From Microbacterium yannicii PS01 (lineage in GTDB: Bacteria; Actinomycetota; Actinomycetes; Actinomycetales; Microbacteriaceae), in NCBI RefSeq assembly GCF_000304335.1, contig NZ_CAJF01000004.1, forward strand, positions 102,178-166,177: a stretch of 64,000 nt of DNA, given 5' to 3'. Within the stretch, counting starts at the first letter, position 1; the number at the start of each line of letters is the position of its first letter. Shown here piece after piece: positions 55,597 through 63,777 of the stretch. Both the position numbers and the translations under genes were made by a program. The notes under the pieces are model-generated. The model made no database searches. It was not told the origin of the DNA and saw only the letters and a program-made list of their open reading frames with translations.

Positions 55597-57086
55597 GCGT
55601 CCTGCTTCGTCGGCGTGTCCGGCGTCGAGGAGCCCCGACCGCGCGCTGAGCCGCGTCGCGAAGCGCCGGAGAGCGGCTCGGCGGCGAGGTCATCGGTGGG
55701 CACCGTCTCGCCGCGCTCGATGGCGGCGCTCTGCTCGGCGGGGCCTACGCCGACGTGCGGAGACTGCTTGATCTTGGCGCCGAGCATGACGACGAACAGC
55801 CACCCCCACAGCAGCAGGGGAGTGGACTCGGCGATGCCCTGCACGAGCACGATCGCACCGACGAGCGTGGGCAGGAGTGTCAGCGGCGAGTAGGGGCGGT
55901 CGGCGCGGAGGTCCCAGCGAGGGCGGTCGATCGCGAAGAACCACGACCGCCACACGAATGCCAGGTAGACGGTGGCGAGCAGGACGACGCCGATGAAGCC
56001 GAGCTGCATGGAGACGTCGATCCACATGTTGTGCGCCTGGAGCACCGTTTGGCCGTGGTCGATGATCCAGCCGTCGAACGCCGGATCCCACGGCGCCCAG
56101 GGCGTTGCGAAACCCCAGCCGGCCCAGGGGCGCTCCGACGTGCGGGCGAGGACGTCCTGCCAGATTCCCTCCCGTCCGGTGAGATCGGAGCTTCGGCCGA
56201 GAGCGCTGAAGATCGCGTCGCGCAGCAGCCAGAGCGTGAGAAGCCCGCCGATGCCGACGACCGCGTACGCGACGTAGTACTTGGTGCGCTCGCCCGGGCG
56301 GCGGGCGCGTCGCATGAGCAGCACCGTGGCGAGCACGACGACGACCGCCGCCGCTGCGAGGTAGGCCGTCGCGGACGAGGCGCGCAGGAAGAGGAACGCC
56401 GCGAGGCCGATCCACGCGTAGAGGAGCGCGCGCCGTGGAGCGCCCGAGGCGATGCGGATGCCGAACACGATGATGGCGAGCAGCGCGACCGGCCCGAGCA
56501 GGTTCGCGTTGCCCATGAGGCCCTGGATGCGCTCGCCCCAGTCGAACAGGTTGTCGCGCGACCAGTACTCGATGGGGTCGTCGGCCTTGCCGACGACGAA
56601 GCCCGGCAGGAGCGGTGCCCGGACGAACACCGACACCGCCAGTTCGAACAGCAGCGAGAGCGCCAAAACCCATTTGAGAGCGGATGCCGCGGCTCGGATC
56701 AGCTCGCGCCAGGTGAGGACGGTGCCGATGAACAGCGCCTGGACGGTGGTGATGTACAGGAGCAGCAGGGTGATGGCCGTGGTCTGCGGCCACGCCGACC
56801 AGAGGAGCGACATGGTGGCCCACACGACGTACACGACGACGAACCAGGGCAGGCGCCGCCAGTTCACCGGTGGTCGCAGGACGATCCACAGGATGACCGA
56901 CAGCAGCCCTCCGGCGATCGTGATGGCGGCGGCGACCGCCGCCCCGAAAGCGTGTACCCAGGCCGTTCCGGACAGCGCCATGAAGAGTACGAAGATGCAC
57001 CAGCCGCGCAGCAGGAGGTGGCCGGTCTTCTCACGGACCGGCGGCGTGGGCGGTGCCGACGCCGGGTGCTTCGAGTAGACGGCCAT
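55593..57086 (-). CDS. O-antigen polymerase/ligase family membrane protein 2 (Wzy/WaaL)
   Basis: A 497-residue paralogue of the next gene, with about 11 membrane helices and the loop motif SDLTGREGIWQDVLARTSERPWAGWGFATPWAPWDP. The C-terminal tail (about 450-497) is long, acidic then basic. The reading frame opens at 57425, but ATG 57086 matches the start of the first hydrophobic region; TAACCT lies eight bases before it. Tandem paralogues suggest that one polymerises and the other ligates, or that they act on two different glycans. Confidence 0.85.
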   Translation of the reverse strand: MAVYSKHPASAPPTPPVREKTGHLLLRGWCIFVLFMALSGTAWVHAFGAAVAAAITIAGGLLSVILWIVLRPPVNWRRLPWFVVVYVVWATMSLLWSAWPQTTAITLLLLYITTVQALFIGTVLTWRELIRAAASALKWVLALSLLFELAVSVFVRAPLLPGFVVGKADDPIEYWSRDNLFDWGERIQGLMGNANLLGPVALLAIIVFGIRIASGAPRRALLYAWIGLAAFLFLRASSATAYLAAAAVVVVLATVLLMRRARRPGERTKYYVAYAVVGIGGLLTLWLLRDAIFSALGRSSDLTGREGIWQDVLARTSERPWAGWGFATPWAPWDPAFDGWIIDHGQTVLQAHNMWIDVSMQLGFIGVVLLATVYLAFVWRSWFFAIDRPRWDLRADRPYSPLTLLPTLVGAIVLVQGIAESTPLLLWGWLFVVMLGAKIKQSPHVGVGPAEQSAAIERGETVPTDDLAAEPLSGASRRGSARGRGSSTPDTPTKQDA

Positions 57087-57094
57087 CGCGTCAC

Positions 57095-57100
57095 AGGTTA
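57095..57100 (-). promoter_or_regulatory. Possible -10 element for the Wzy/WaaL pair
   Basis: TAACCT on the minus strand, eight bases before ATG 57086. Confidence 0.4.
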
Positions 57101-57169
57101 CCCCGGCCGCCTCGGCGTTTCGGGAGCGTCGCTCCGGCTGCTCCGATCGGGCGCCGAGCCGGGCGTCAT

Positions 57170-57175
57170 TAGGCT
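57170..57175 (+). promoter_or_regulatory. Leaderless -10 element for manA
   Basis: TAGGCT, six bases (GGGCGG), then GTG 57182. Confidence 0.6.
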
Positions 57176-57181
57176 GGGCGG

Positions 57182-58333
57182 GTGCTGATCCCGCTTGCCA
57201 ATGACCCGCGCGACTACGCCTGGGGTTCGACATCCCTGATCGCCGATCTCGAGGGTCGCGAGCCCTCGGGCGGGGTCGAGGCCGAGGTGTGGTTCGGCGA
57301 CCACCCTGCTGACCCGTCCGAGACGCCCGATGGGCGCACGCTGGACCGGTGGATCGCCGACGAGGGCGCCGACGCCGGCGTCCCGGAATCCCTGCCCTAC
57401 CTGCTGAAGCTGCTGGCCGCGGCATCCGCTCTGTCGATCCAGGCCCACCCGTCGAAGCCGCAGGCCGAAGCCGGCTTCGCGCGGGAAGAGGCCGCCGGCG
57501 TCCCGCGAGACGCCGCGGATCGCACCTACCGGGACGACAACCACAAGCCCGAGCTCATCGTGGCGCTCAGCGACACCTTTCGCGCGCTTGCGGGCCTGCG
57601 CGAGCTCGACGCCACTCGGCGTCTCATCGGTGCGCTGGGTTCGGGGGCGCAGCCGCTCGCCGACCGCGTGAACGCTCAGGACGCGACCTTGGCTGGGGTG
57701 GTCGGCTGGCTCCTCTCGGACGGTGTCGACGCGGCACGCGATGTCATCGCGGCAGCCGTCGCCGCCGAATCCGAGGAGTTCGCGACGGAGCTGGACATGG
57801 CGAGGACCTTGAATGCGGCCTTCCCCGGCGATCCGGGCATCGTCGTCGCGCTGCTGATGAACCTCGTCACCCTGCGCCGCGGCGAGGGCCTGTTCGTGCC
57901 GGCCGGCGTCCTGCACGCCTATCTCGAAGGCCTGGGCGTCGAGCTCATGGCGGCGAGCGACAACGTGCTGCGCGGGGGCCTCACGCCCAAGCACGTCGAC
58001 GCCGCCGAACTCGTGAGTGTGCTCGACGACACCCCAGGTCTGCCGCCGGTCCTGCATCCGCGCGATCTGGGCGACGGCGTGGCCGCGTACGACGTGCCGG
58101 TGGACGACTTCACGCTGCTGACGGTCCGTTCGCAGGAGGACGGCGAGGCGTCGGTCGCCGTGACCGGACCGGCGATCGTGCTGGCCACGGCCGGAGCACC
58201 CACCGTGAGAGGCCGCGCCTCGGGCTCGTCTGCGACGCTCTCGCCCGGGCGCGCGGTCCTCGTCACGCCGGACGAAGGTCAGGTGCTGGTGAGCGGCGGG
58301 GGCGACCTGTTCATCGCGCTTCCCGGACGCTGA
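57182..58333 (+). CDS. manA: Mannose-6-phosphate isomerase, type I
   Basis: A 383-residue zinc enzyme that interconverts fructose-6-phosphate and mannose-6-phosphate, feeding GDP-mannose. The N-terminal segment NDPRDYAWGSTSLIADLEG, the zinc motif LSIQAHPSKPQAE (Gln, His), HKPELIVALSDTFRALAGLR and the active-site block VPAGVLHAYLEGLGVELMAASDNVLRGGLTPKHVD are all present. The GTG start has a -10 hexamer six bases upstream. It lies at the end of the glycan island, before a whiB gene, the same relative order as manA and whiB2 in M. tuberculosis. Confidence 0.95.
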   Translation: MLIPLANDPRDYAWGSTSLIADLEGREPSGGVEAEVWFGDHPADPSETPDGRTLDRWIADEGADAGVPESLPYLLKLLAAASALSIQAHPSKPQAEAGFAREEAAGVPRDAADRTYRDDNHKPELIVALSDTFRALAGLRELDATRRLIGALGSGAQPLADRVNAQDATLAGVVGWLLSDGVDAARDVIAAAVAAESEEFATELDMARTLNAAFPGDPGIVVALLMNLVTLRRGEGLFVPAGVLHAYLEGLGVELMAASDNVLRGGLTPKHVDAAELVSVLDDTPGLPPVLHPRDLGDGVAAYDVPVDDFTLLTVRSQEDGEASVAVTGPAIVLATAGAPTVRGRASGSSATLSPGRAVLVTPDEGQVLVSGGGDLFIALPGR

Positions 58334-58434
58334 TCGCAGAGCCGAGCGTTCTCATCGGACCGTTACCTCCGCACGACACGCCGACGGCGCGTCGTGAAGG
58401 TTCAAGACTCGGTTGAGGCTTTAGTATCTGCGAC

Positions 58435-58486
58435 TTGATTTCCGTGAACTACACCGGTGTAATTATCGGTACACGCACCAGCGTGT
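58435..58486 (+). promoter_or_regulatory. whiB promoter with two palindromic sites
   Basis: TTGATT (58435-58440), a 17-base spacer and TGTAAT (58458-58463) form a reasonable -35/-10 pair. The perfect palindrome ACACCGGTGT (58451-58460) overlaps the -10, and ACACGC-acca-GCGTGT (58471-58486) lies just downstream. Both look like operators. The leader to ATG 58515 is about 45 bases, unlike the leaderless genes nearby. Confidence 0.5.
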
Positions 58487-58514
58487 AAGTGGGATCACGG
58501 GGGGTGAGAACGAC

Positions 58515-58841
58515 ATGACGGTTTCGCAATTCCGTTCCGGCGTTCCCGACGACTGGTTCGTCGATCCGGTCCAGCTGGGGGTTCCGGGGGTTCGCCGCAA
58601 CACCGATACGGAAGAGGACAATCCGCTCTCCTGGCAGACGGACGCCTTGTGCGCACAGACGGATCCGGAGGCGTTCTTCCCCGAGAAGGGCGGTTCCACC
58701 AGAGACGCCAAGCGCATCTGCACGTCCTGCGACGTGCGCGACCAGTGCCTGGAGTACGCGCTTCAGAACGACGAGCGCTTCGGCATCTGGGGCGGCCTCA
58801 GCGAACGCGAGCGCCGCAAGCTGAAGCGCCGCGCGGGTTGA
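58515..58841 (+). CDS. whiB: WhiB-family iron-sulfur transcription factor (WhiB2/WhmD-like)
   Basis: A 108-residue Wbl protein with the four cluster-binding cysteines Cys46, Cys69, Cys72 and Cys78, the turn GIWGG (90-94) and the basic tail KLKRR (102-106) that contacts DNA. Residues 1-38 form a poorly conserved N-terminal extension. WhiB2/WhmD is essential in mycobacteria and controls septation with the housekeeping sigma factor; the neighbouring manA and downstream genes fit the whiB2 locus. GGGGGGTGAG precedes the ATG. The long, AT-richer upstream region with palindromes suggests tight control. Confidence 0.94.
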   Translation: MTVSQFRSGVPDDWFVDPVQLGVPGVRRNTDTEEDNPLSWQTDALCAQTDPEAFFPEKGGSTRDAKRICTSCDVRDQCLEYALQNDERFGIWGGLSERERRKLKRRAG

Positions 58842-58915
58842 GACGCGCGAACGGATCGGCCGGCGTGATCCGGCCGACCCGGCGCGTGCGTCCTGAGCGC
58901 TCCGGCGCTCCCGCC

Positions 58916-58921
58916 TAGGCT
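58916..58921 (+). promoter_or_regulatory. -10 element for the glycosyltransferase fusion gene
   Basis: TAGGCT, nine bases before ATG 58931, predicting a leader of only two or three bases. Confidence 0.45.
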
Positions 58922-58930
58922 GACCACGTC

Positions 58931-61858
58931 ATGCCCGCCGCCACGCCCGACCCCACGGCTCCGTCCCGCGCCTTCACGTCCCCTGCAGCAACGGCTCCTG
59001 CAGCCGCGATGTCTCGTCGTGTGCACGCCCTCGTCGTCGTTCGACCCGACGGTCGCGCCCCGGCCGCGTTCCACCTCAAGCGCACCCTCGCGGCGCTGAC
59101 CGAGCAGTCGCGCCGGCCTGACGCGCTGACGATCGTCGTCTGCGGCGGAGACGATCGCCTCGCCGAGATCGCGGATGCCGCGGGCGCAGCCTCCGTCGTG
59201 AAGGCACCGGCATCGGCATCCTTCGCCGCCGCCGTCGCCCTGGCTTCGCCGAGCATCGACGGAGACGCGGTGTGGCTGCTCGCACAGGACACCGCACCCG
59301 AGCCCGACGCGCTCGCTCGTCTGATCGGCGCCCTGGAGCTCTCGCCGTCGGTCGGCTTCGTGGCGCCCAAGCTCGTGCGGTGGGATGACCGCTCCGAGAT
59401 CGTCTCGCTCGGCGCGGCGATGACCCGCTTCGGGCGCGCCATCGGCCTGGCCGATGGCGAGCTCGACCAGGGGCAGCACGACGCGCGCGAGGACGTGCTC
59501 GGAGCCGATGTCCGCGGCATCCTGGTCCGTCCCGAGGTGTGGCGCGAACTCGGCGGTCTCGACCGCGGGCTGGCGGGGGCGGACGAGGGCCTCGACCTCG
59601 GCGTTCGGGCGCGCCTTGCCGGCGCCCGTGTCACGCTGGTGCCCAGCGCGCTCGTGGCCGTCGCGGGCGACGGCGCCGCCGGTCTTCCCGCGCCGATCAC
59701 GCCGCAGCGCCGTCGGCGTATCGCCTACGCCGAGCGCGTTGCTCAGCTGCACCGGCGTCTGGCCTACGCGCCCGCCGCGGCGGTGCCGTTCCACTGGCTC
59801 TCCCTGCTGCCGCTGGCTCTGTGGCGCACAGTCGTCGACCTGGTGCGCAAGCACCCCGTGCGCATCGCCCCGGAGTGGGCCGCGGCCGTCGTCGTCATGG
59901 TGCGACTCATCTCGGTCGGGCGCGCACGCCGACGCATCTCCCTGACGAAACGGGTGCCCTGGACGCAGCTCGTGCCCCTGCGCATCTCACACAGCGACCT
60001 CCGCGAGCGTCTCGACGATGATCCCGAGGTCGCCCTCGGCGGTCATCGCCGCAGCGATCTGCGCTTCTTCTCCGGCGGAGGGGCGTGGCTCGTGCTGGGC
60101 GCGCTCGTGGTCTCGATTGCGGCGTTCCCCGCCCTGCTTGCCTGGCCCGTCCTGGGCGGCGGCGCGCTGCAGCCGTTGTCCGAGACGCTCGCCGGTCTGT
60201 GGAACGACGCCGCGTACGGCCAGCGAGCACTGGGTCTGGACACCGTAGGCCCCGCCGATCCCTTCGCGGCGGTGATCGCGGTCCTGGGCTCACTGGCGCC
60301 GTGGGATCCATCGCGTGCCCTCGTCTTGCTGTGGATCCTCGCCCTGCCGCTTGCTGCGCTCGGCGGATGGTTCGCCGCGACGCGCGTCACCGAGCGCTCG
60401 GTGCTCCGCCTCCTCGGCGGCGCGGCATGGGCGCTCGCGCCGACGTTCCTGATCGCCCTGACCCAGGGGCGGCCGACCGCGGTCATCCTGCATCTGCTGC
60501 TGCCGTGGCTCTTCCTGGCCGCCTCGGTCGCCCACCGTTCATGGTCGGGCGCGGGAGCGGCCTCGATCCTCCTCGCGGCCGTGATCGCCACGGCGCCGTC
60601 CCTCGCCCCGGCGCTGGTGGTGCTGTGGGCGGCCGCGATCCTGCTCGCCGTCGCCCTGCGGGCCGGCCGCGGCGTGGCCCGGCTGATCTGGACGGTCATA
60701 CCGGCGATCGCCCTGTCGCTGCCGCTCGCCTGGAACGCGGTGACCAACGACCGGGCGTGGGGACTCCTGGCCGACCCGGGTGTGTCATGGGCTGGACCAC
60801 AGGTCGCGCCCGACGCGGCCGGCCGGGGGCTTCTGGCCGCCGGCATCCCGACGCCGGATCTGGCGGGATGGACGACGCTGCTGCCGGAGGGGCCGACGTG
60901 GTGGGTGCCGCTGCTCGCCGCCCCCCTCGCCCTGCTCGCGCTCGCCGCGCCGTTGACGCAGCGCTGGGCGGTCGGGACCGGATTCCTCCTGATCACGGCG
61001 CTCGGTCTGGCGACCGCCTTCGCGGCCGTCGGCATCTCGGTGGCGTTCGCGGAGTCGGTCTCGGTGCCGATCTGGCCGGGCGCGGGACTGAGTCTCGCGT
61101 GGCTGGGAGTCATCGGCGGCGCGCTGGTCGCGCTCGACGCCGGTCTCGCGCCTCGCGTCGCACTGGTACGCGGCCTCGCCGCTGTGGCCGTCTTCGCTGC
61201 TGTCGTGGTGCTGGCGATGCCGTCTCTGACCGCGATGGCTCGGCAGACGACCTCTCTCACCAACGGGCCGGCGAGCACCCTTCCCGCCTTCGTGGCGGCG
61301 CAGGGCCGCGACGACGTGGACGTCGGGACCATCGTGCTCACGCCACAGGCTTCATCCGGAGTCTCGGCCCGCGTCGTCTGGGGCGAGAGCGAGACGATCG
61401 GCGGACAGACCACGATGCTCTCCACGCGCACGAGTCCGACCCCGCAGGATGCGGAGGTTGCCGAGCTCGCCGCCGACCTGGTGACGTCGTCGGCCGAGGA
61501 TGTCGTCGCGGTACTCGCCGACCTCGGCGTCGGGTTCATCCTGCTCGCGCCGTCGACGGCGCCCGAGTCCGACGAAGCGCGAGCCATGCGCCTGTCGGCC
61601 ACCACCGCCCTCAACCAGCGTGACGCGCTCGACAGCGTGGGCGACACCGCCAAGGGCGAGCTGTGGCGCGTCATCGACGAGGTCGCGCCCCGACCGGAGG
61701 AACCGGCATCCGTTCTGACCTGGGCGCGGCTCATCGCGCTGGGCCAGCTCATCGTGCTCGGCATCGCGCTGCTGCTCGCCGTCCCCACCTCGGCCTCGCG
61801 CCGGGCGGCGCGCCGCACGCCCCGCGTTGTCGGGCCGCACTGGCAGGAGGGACGATGA
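58931..61858 (+). CDS. GT2 glycosyltransferase fused to a large polytopic membrane domain
   Basis: A 975-residue fusion. The N-terminal GT-A domain (about 28-265) has VHALVVVRPDGRAPAAFHLKRTL, DAVWLLAQDTAPEPDALARLI (the usual D-x-D is weak: QDTAP), FVAPKLVRWDDR and ELGGLDRGLAGADEGLDLGVRARLAG. From about 290 there are 12-14 membrane helices, then an extracytoplasmic Thr/Ser-rich domain (about 790-910) and a last helix near 925-945. It is translated with a DUF5719 protein (ATGA overlap). This pair follows whiB in many Microbacteriaceae; an envelope glycan role is likely, but donor and acceptor are unknown. Confidence 0.8.
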   Translation: MPAATPDPTAPSRAFTSPAATAPAAAMSRRVHALVVVRPDGRAPAAFHLKRTLAALTEQSRRPDALTIVVCGGDDRLAEIADAAGAASVVKAPASASFAAAVALASPSIDGDAVWLLAQDTAPEPDALARLIGALELSPSVGFVAPKLVRWDDRSEIVSLGAAMTRFGRAIGLADGELDQGQHDAREDVLGADVRGILVRPEVWRELGGLDRGLAGADEGLDLGVRARLAGARVTLVPSALVAVAGDGAAGLPAPITPQRRRRIAYAERVAQLHRRLAYAPAAAVPFHWLSLLPLALWRTVVDLVRKHPVRIAPEWAAAVVVMVRLISVGRARRRISLTKRVPWTQLVPLRISHSDLRERLDDDPEVALGGHRRSDLRFFSGGGAWLVLGALVVSIAAFPALLAWPVLGGGALQPLSETLAGLWNDAAYGQRALGLDTVGPADPFAAVIAVLGSLAPWDPSRALVLLWILALPLAALGGWFAATRVTERSVLRLLGGAAWALAPTFLIALTQGRPTAVILHLLLPWLFLAASVAHRSWSGAGAASILLAAVIATAPSLAPALVVLWAAAILLAVALRAGRGVARLIWTVIPAIALSLPLAWNAVTNDRAWGLLADPGVSWAGPQVAPDAAGRGLLAAGIPTPDLAGWTTLLPEGPTWWVPLLAAPLALLALAAPLTQRWAVGTGFLLITALGLATAFAAVGISVAFAESVSVPIWPGAGLSLAWLGVIGGALVALDAGLAPRVALVRGLAAVAVFAAVVVLAMPSLTAMARQTTSLTNGPASTLPAFVAAQGRDDVDVGTIVLTPQASSGVSARVVWGESETIGGQTTMLSTRTSPTPQDAEVAELAADLVTSSAEDVVAVLADLGVGFILLAPSTAPESDEARAMRLSATTALNQRDALDSVGDTAKGELWRVIDEVAPRPEEPASVLTWARLIALGQLIVLGIALLLAVPTSASRRAARRTPRVVGPHWQEGR

Positions 61859-63270
61859 GCGACCGCCGCGTGTTCCGCTGGGCGACCACCAGCACCCGCA
61901 TGCTGATCGGCACCGTGGTGTCCGTCGCGGCGGTCATCCTCGTCGTCACCGCGGTGTCGGTGCCCTGGCCCACGCTGGTCCGCGACCCCGTGAGCATCGC
62001 CGCCGTCCCCGCTCCCGCTGCGTCGATCGTCGCGTGCGACGGCGGCCTGCTCTTCCTCGGCCGTGACCCGATGAATGCCGCCGCCGTCTCGGCCGTCGCT
62101 CCGCAGAGCGTGACGGCCGGGGCGAGCGAGGGTGCGCCGGAGCCGCAGGAGCAGGTGCTGGAGGCGCCCGGCGTCACAGGAGACGGCGGTCCGCTCGCGC
62201 TCACCGCGGCGCCGCTCGAGCGCGCGCGCGTGGATGTCGCAGCCGCCGGCTCGTCCACGATCGCCGCCGACGACATGGCCGGCTTCGCCGCGTCCGCGTG
62301 CCGCCCCCCGCTCCTGGAATCGTGGCTCGTCGGTGGCTCGGGCACCACCGGAGCCTCGGATCTCGTGCTGCTGTCGAACCCGGGCACGGTCGCGGCGACG
62401 GTCGAGCTCACCGTCTTCGGTGCCGCGGGGGCGCAGAGCCCTCCCGGCGGCTCCGACCTGATCGTCGCCCCCGGCTCCCAGCGGCTCGTTCCGCTGGCCG
62501 GCATCGCGCTGGACGAGGCGAGCCCGGTCATCCGCGTCTCAGCGACCGGAGCCCCGGTCCACGCGTCGTTGCAGACCAGCATCACCCGGACCCTCACCCC
62601 GGGCGGCGTGGATCAGGTCGGCCCCGTGACGCAGCCGGAGGCGACGCAGACGATCACCGGCATCGCGGTGACGGATCCTCCCGGCGTCGACGGAGCCTCC
62701 GACGCGGCGACGGTCCTGCGCGTGCTGGCTCCGTCGGCCGACGGCACCGTGCAGGTGACGGTGACGCCCGTGGGCCGTGCCGAACCCGCGATCGAGCCGG
62801 AGGAGGTGCCCTTGACGGCGGGGCAGCCGGTCGAGGTGGCGCTGCCTGGACTGGCCGTCGGGTCGTACAGTGTCGAGATCACGGGCGACGTGCCGGTCGT
62901 GTCGGCCGTGTGGCAGGCCACCGGGTTCGAGGAGGGCGACGACTTCGCCTGGTACACCCCCTCGCCCGAGATCGCCGTCCCGAGTCTGTTCGCCGCGCCG
63001 GGCGGCCCGCCGCCGACGCTGACCGTCGCGAACCCCGCGAGCGGGGCCGCGGTCGTCGTCATCACCTCGGACGACGGCGCCTACCGCCTCGAGCTCACCG
63101 TTCCGGCGCAGAGCACGATGACCGCGCGCCTGTCGGCGCGGACGGTCTATCTGCTCGAGCCGAGCGCGCCGGTGCGCGCGTCGCTGTCGTTGTCGGGCGA
63201 CGGTGCGCTGGCCGGCATGCCGGTGTGGCCGGCGGATGCCGCGTCCCCCGAGATCATGGTCTACCCCTGA
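61855..63270 (+). CDS. DUF5719 family secreted/anchored protein
   Basis: A 471-residue protein with one N-terminal membrane anchor (about 18-40, MLIGTVVSVAAVILVVTAVSVPW) and an extracytoplasmic part of beta-sandwich repeats rich in Thr, Val, Ala and Pro. Segments such as DLVLLSNPGTVAATVELTVFGAAG and PTLTVANPASGAAVVVITSDDG are the repeated DUF5719 pattern. The longer open frame overlaps the previous gene; ATG 61855 with GGAGGGACG upstream is right and overlaps its stop. It probably works outside the membrane with the glycosyltransferase fusion. Function not established. Confidence 0.82.
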   Translation: MSDRRVFRWATTSTRMLIGTVVSVAAVILVVTAVSVPWPTLVRDPVSIAAVPAPAASIVACDGGLLFLGRDPMNAAAVSAVAPQSVTAGASEGAPEPQEQVLEAPGVTGDGGPLALTAAPLERARVDVAAAGSSTIAADDMAGFAASACRPPLLESWLVGGSGTTGASDLVLLSNPGTVAATVELTVFGAAGAQSPPGGSDLIVAPGSQRLVPLAGIALDEASPVIRVSATGAPVHASLQTSITRTLTPGGVDQVGPVTQPEATQTITGIAVTDPPGVDGASDAATVLRVLAPSADGTVQVTVTPVGRAEPAIEPEEVPLTAGQPVEVALPGLAVGSYSVEITGDVPVVSAVWQATGFEEGDDFAWYTPSPEIAVPSLFAAPGGPPPTLTVANPASGAAVVVITSDDGAYRLELTVPAQSTMTARLSARTVYLLEPSAPVRASLSLSGDGALAGMPVWPADAASPEIMVYP

Positions 63271-63302
63271 GCCGCCGACCCCGGTGAGGAAGTCCGCACG
63301 GC

Positions 63303-63743
63303 TCAGAAGGAGCGGAACCGCTCCGGTCCGAGATCCCATGGGTCGCGGTCGAGATACTCGGCGGCGGCGCGGAAGACGGCGCTCTCGATCAGCATGCGGC
63401 GGTGCAGCTCGTCGTTGCGATGCAGATGACTCAGCCGCTCGATGGGCAGCCGGTACATGATGATGCGCTTGGCATCGCGCAGGACGGTCCAGCGGGGGAT
63501 GCCGCCGGCATCGGTCGCCGGAGGCATGTCGGCCACCTCGAACCGGACGTCGCGGAGGTCCTCCCACGCCGAGCGCAGGAACTCTGCCGCTGTGCCGACG
63601 GCGAGATCGAACCGGTCGACGCGCGTGTCGAGCGGGGGAAGCGGGGGTCGCACGACGGGGCTGCGCCCTTCGCGGCCGTGCCGTCCGTGCCGCGGCGCGC
63701 GTCGCGGGGCGCGCTCGCTCGTCCGGGTTCGCCGCCAAGCCAT
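63303..63743 (-). CDS. Zincin-like metallopeptidase family protein lacking the HExxH motif
   Basis: A 146-residue protein. A basic N-terminal part (1-38) is followed by FDLAVGTAAEFLRSAWEDLRDVRFEVADMP and IIMYRLPIERL, which match the PF06262 zincin-like family (I-x-L-Y-R-x-P-x-E). Where that family has V-V-H-E-I-A-H-H-F-G, this protein has LIESAVFRAAAEYL, so both zinc histidines and the Glu pattern are gone. It is probably not a peptidase. The counterpart sits near whiB2 in M. tuberculosis (Rv3259). TAGGAT lies six bases before ATG 63743. Confidence 0.75.
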   Translation of the reverse strand: MAWRRTRTSERAPRRAPRHGRHGREGRSPVVRPPLPPLDTRVDRFDLAVGTAAEFLRSAWEDLRDVRFEVADMPPATDAGGIPRWTVLRDAKRIIMYRLPIERLSHLHRNDELHRRMLIESAVFRAAAEYLDRDPWDLGPERFRSF

Positions 63744-63749
63744 GGCTCC

Positions 63750-63755
63750 ATCCTA
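63750..63755 (-). promoter_or_regulatory. Leaderless -10 element for the zincin-like gene
   Basis: TAGGAT on the minus strand, six bases (GGAGCC), then ATG 63743. Confidence 0.55.
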
Positions 63756-63777
63756 GGTCTGCGCGGCAGCCGAAGAC

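Noticed and set aside
53455..55893. 812-residue plus-strand frame
   Set aside because: Antisense to the GlfT1-like and Wzy/WaaL genes; its His/Glu/Asp/Arg-rich sequence has no recognisable domain.
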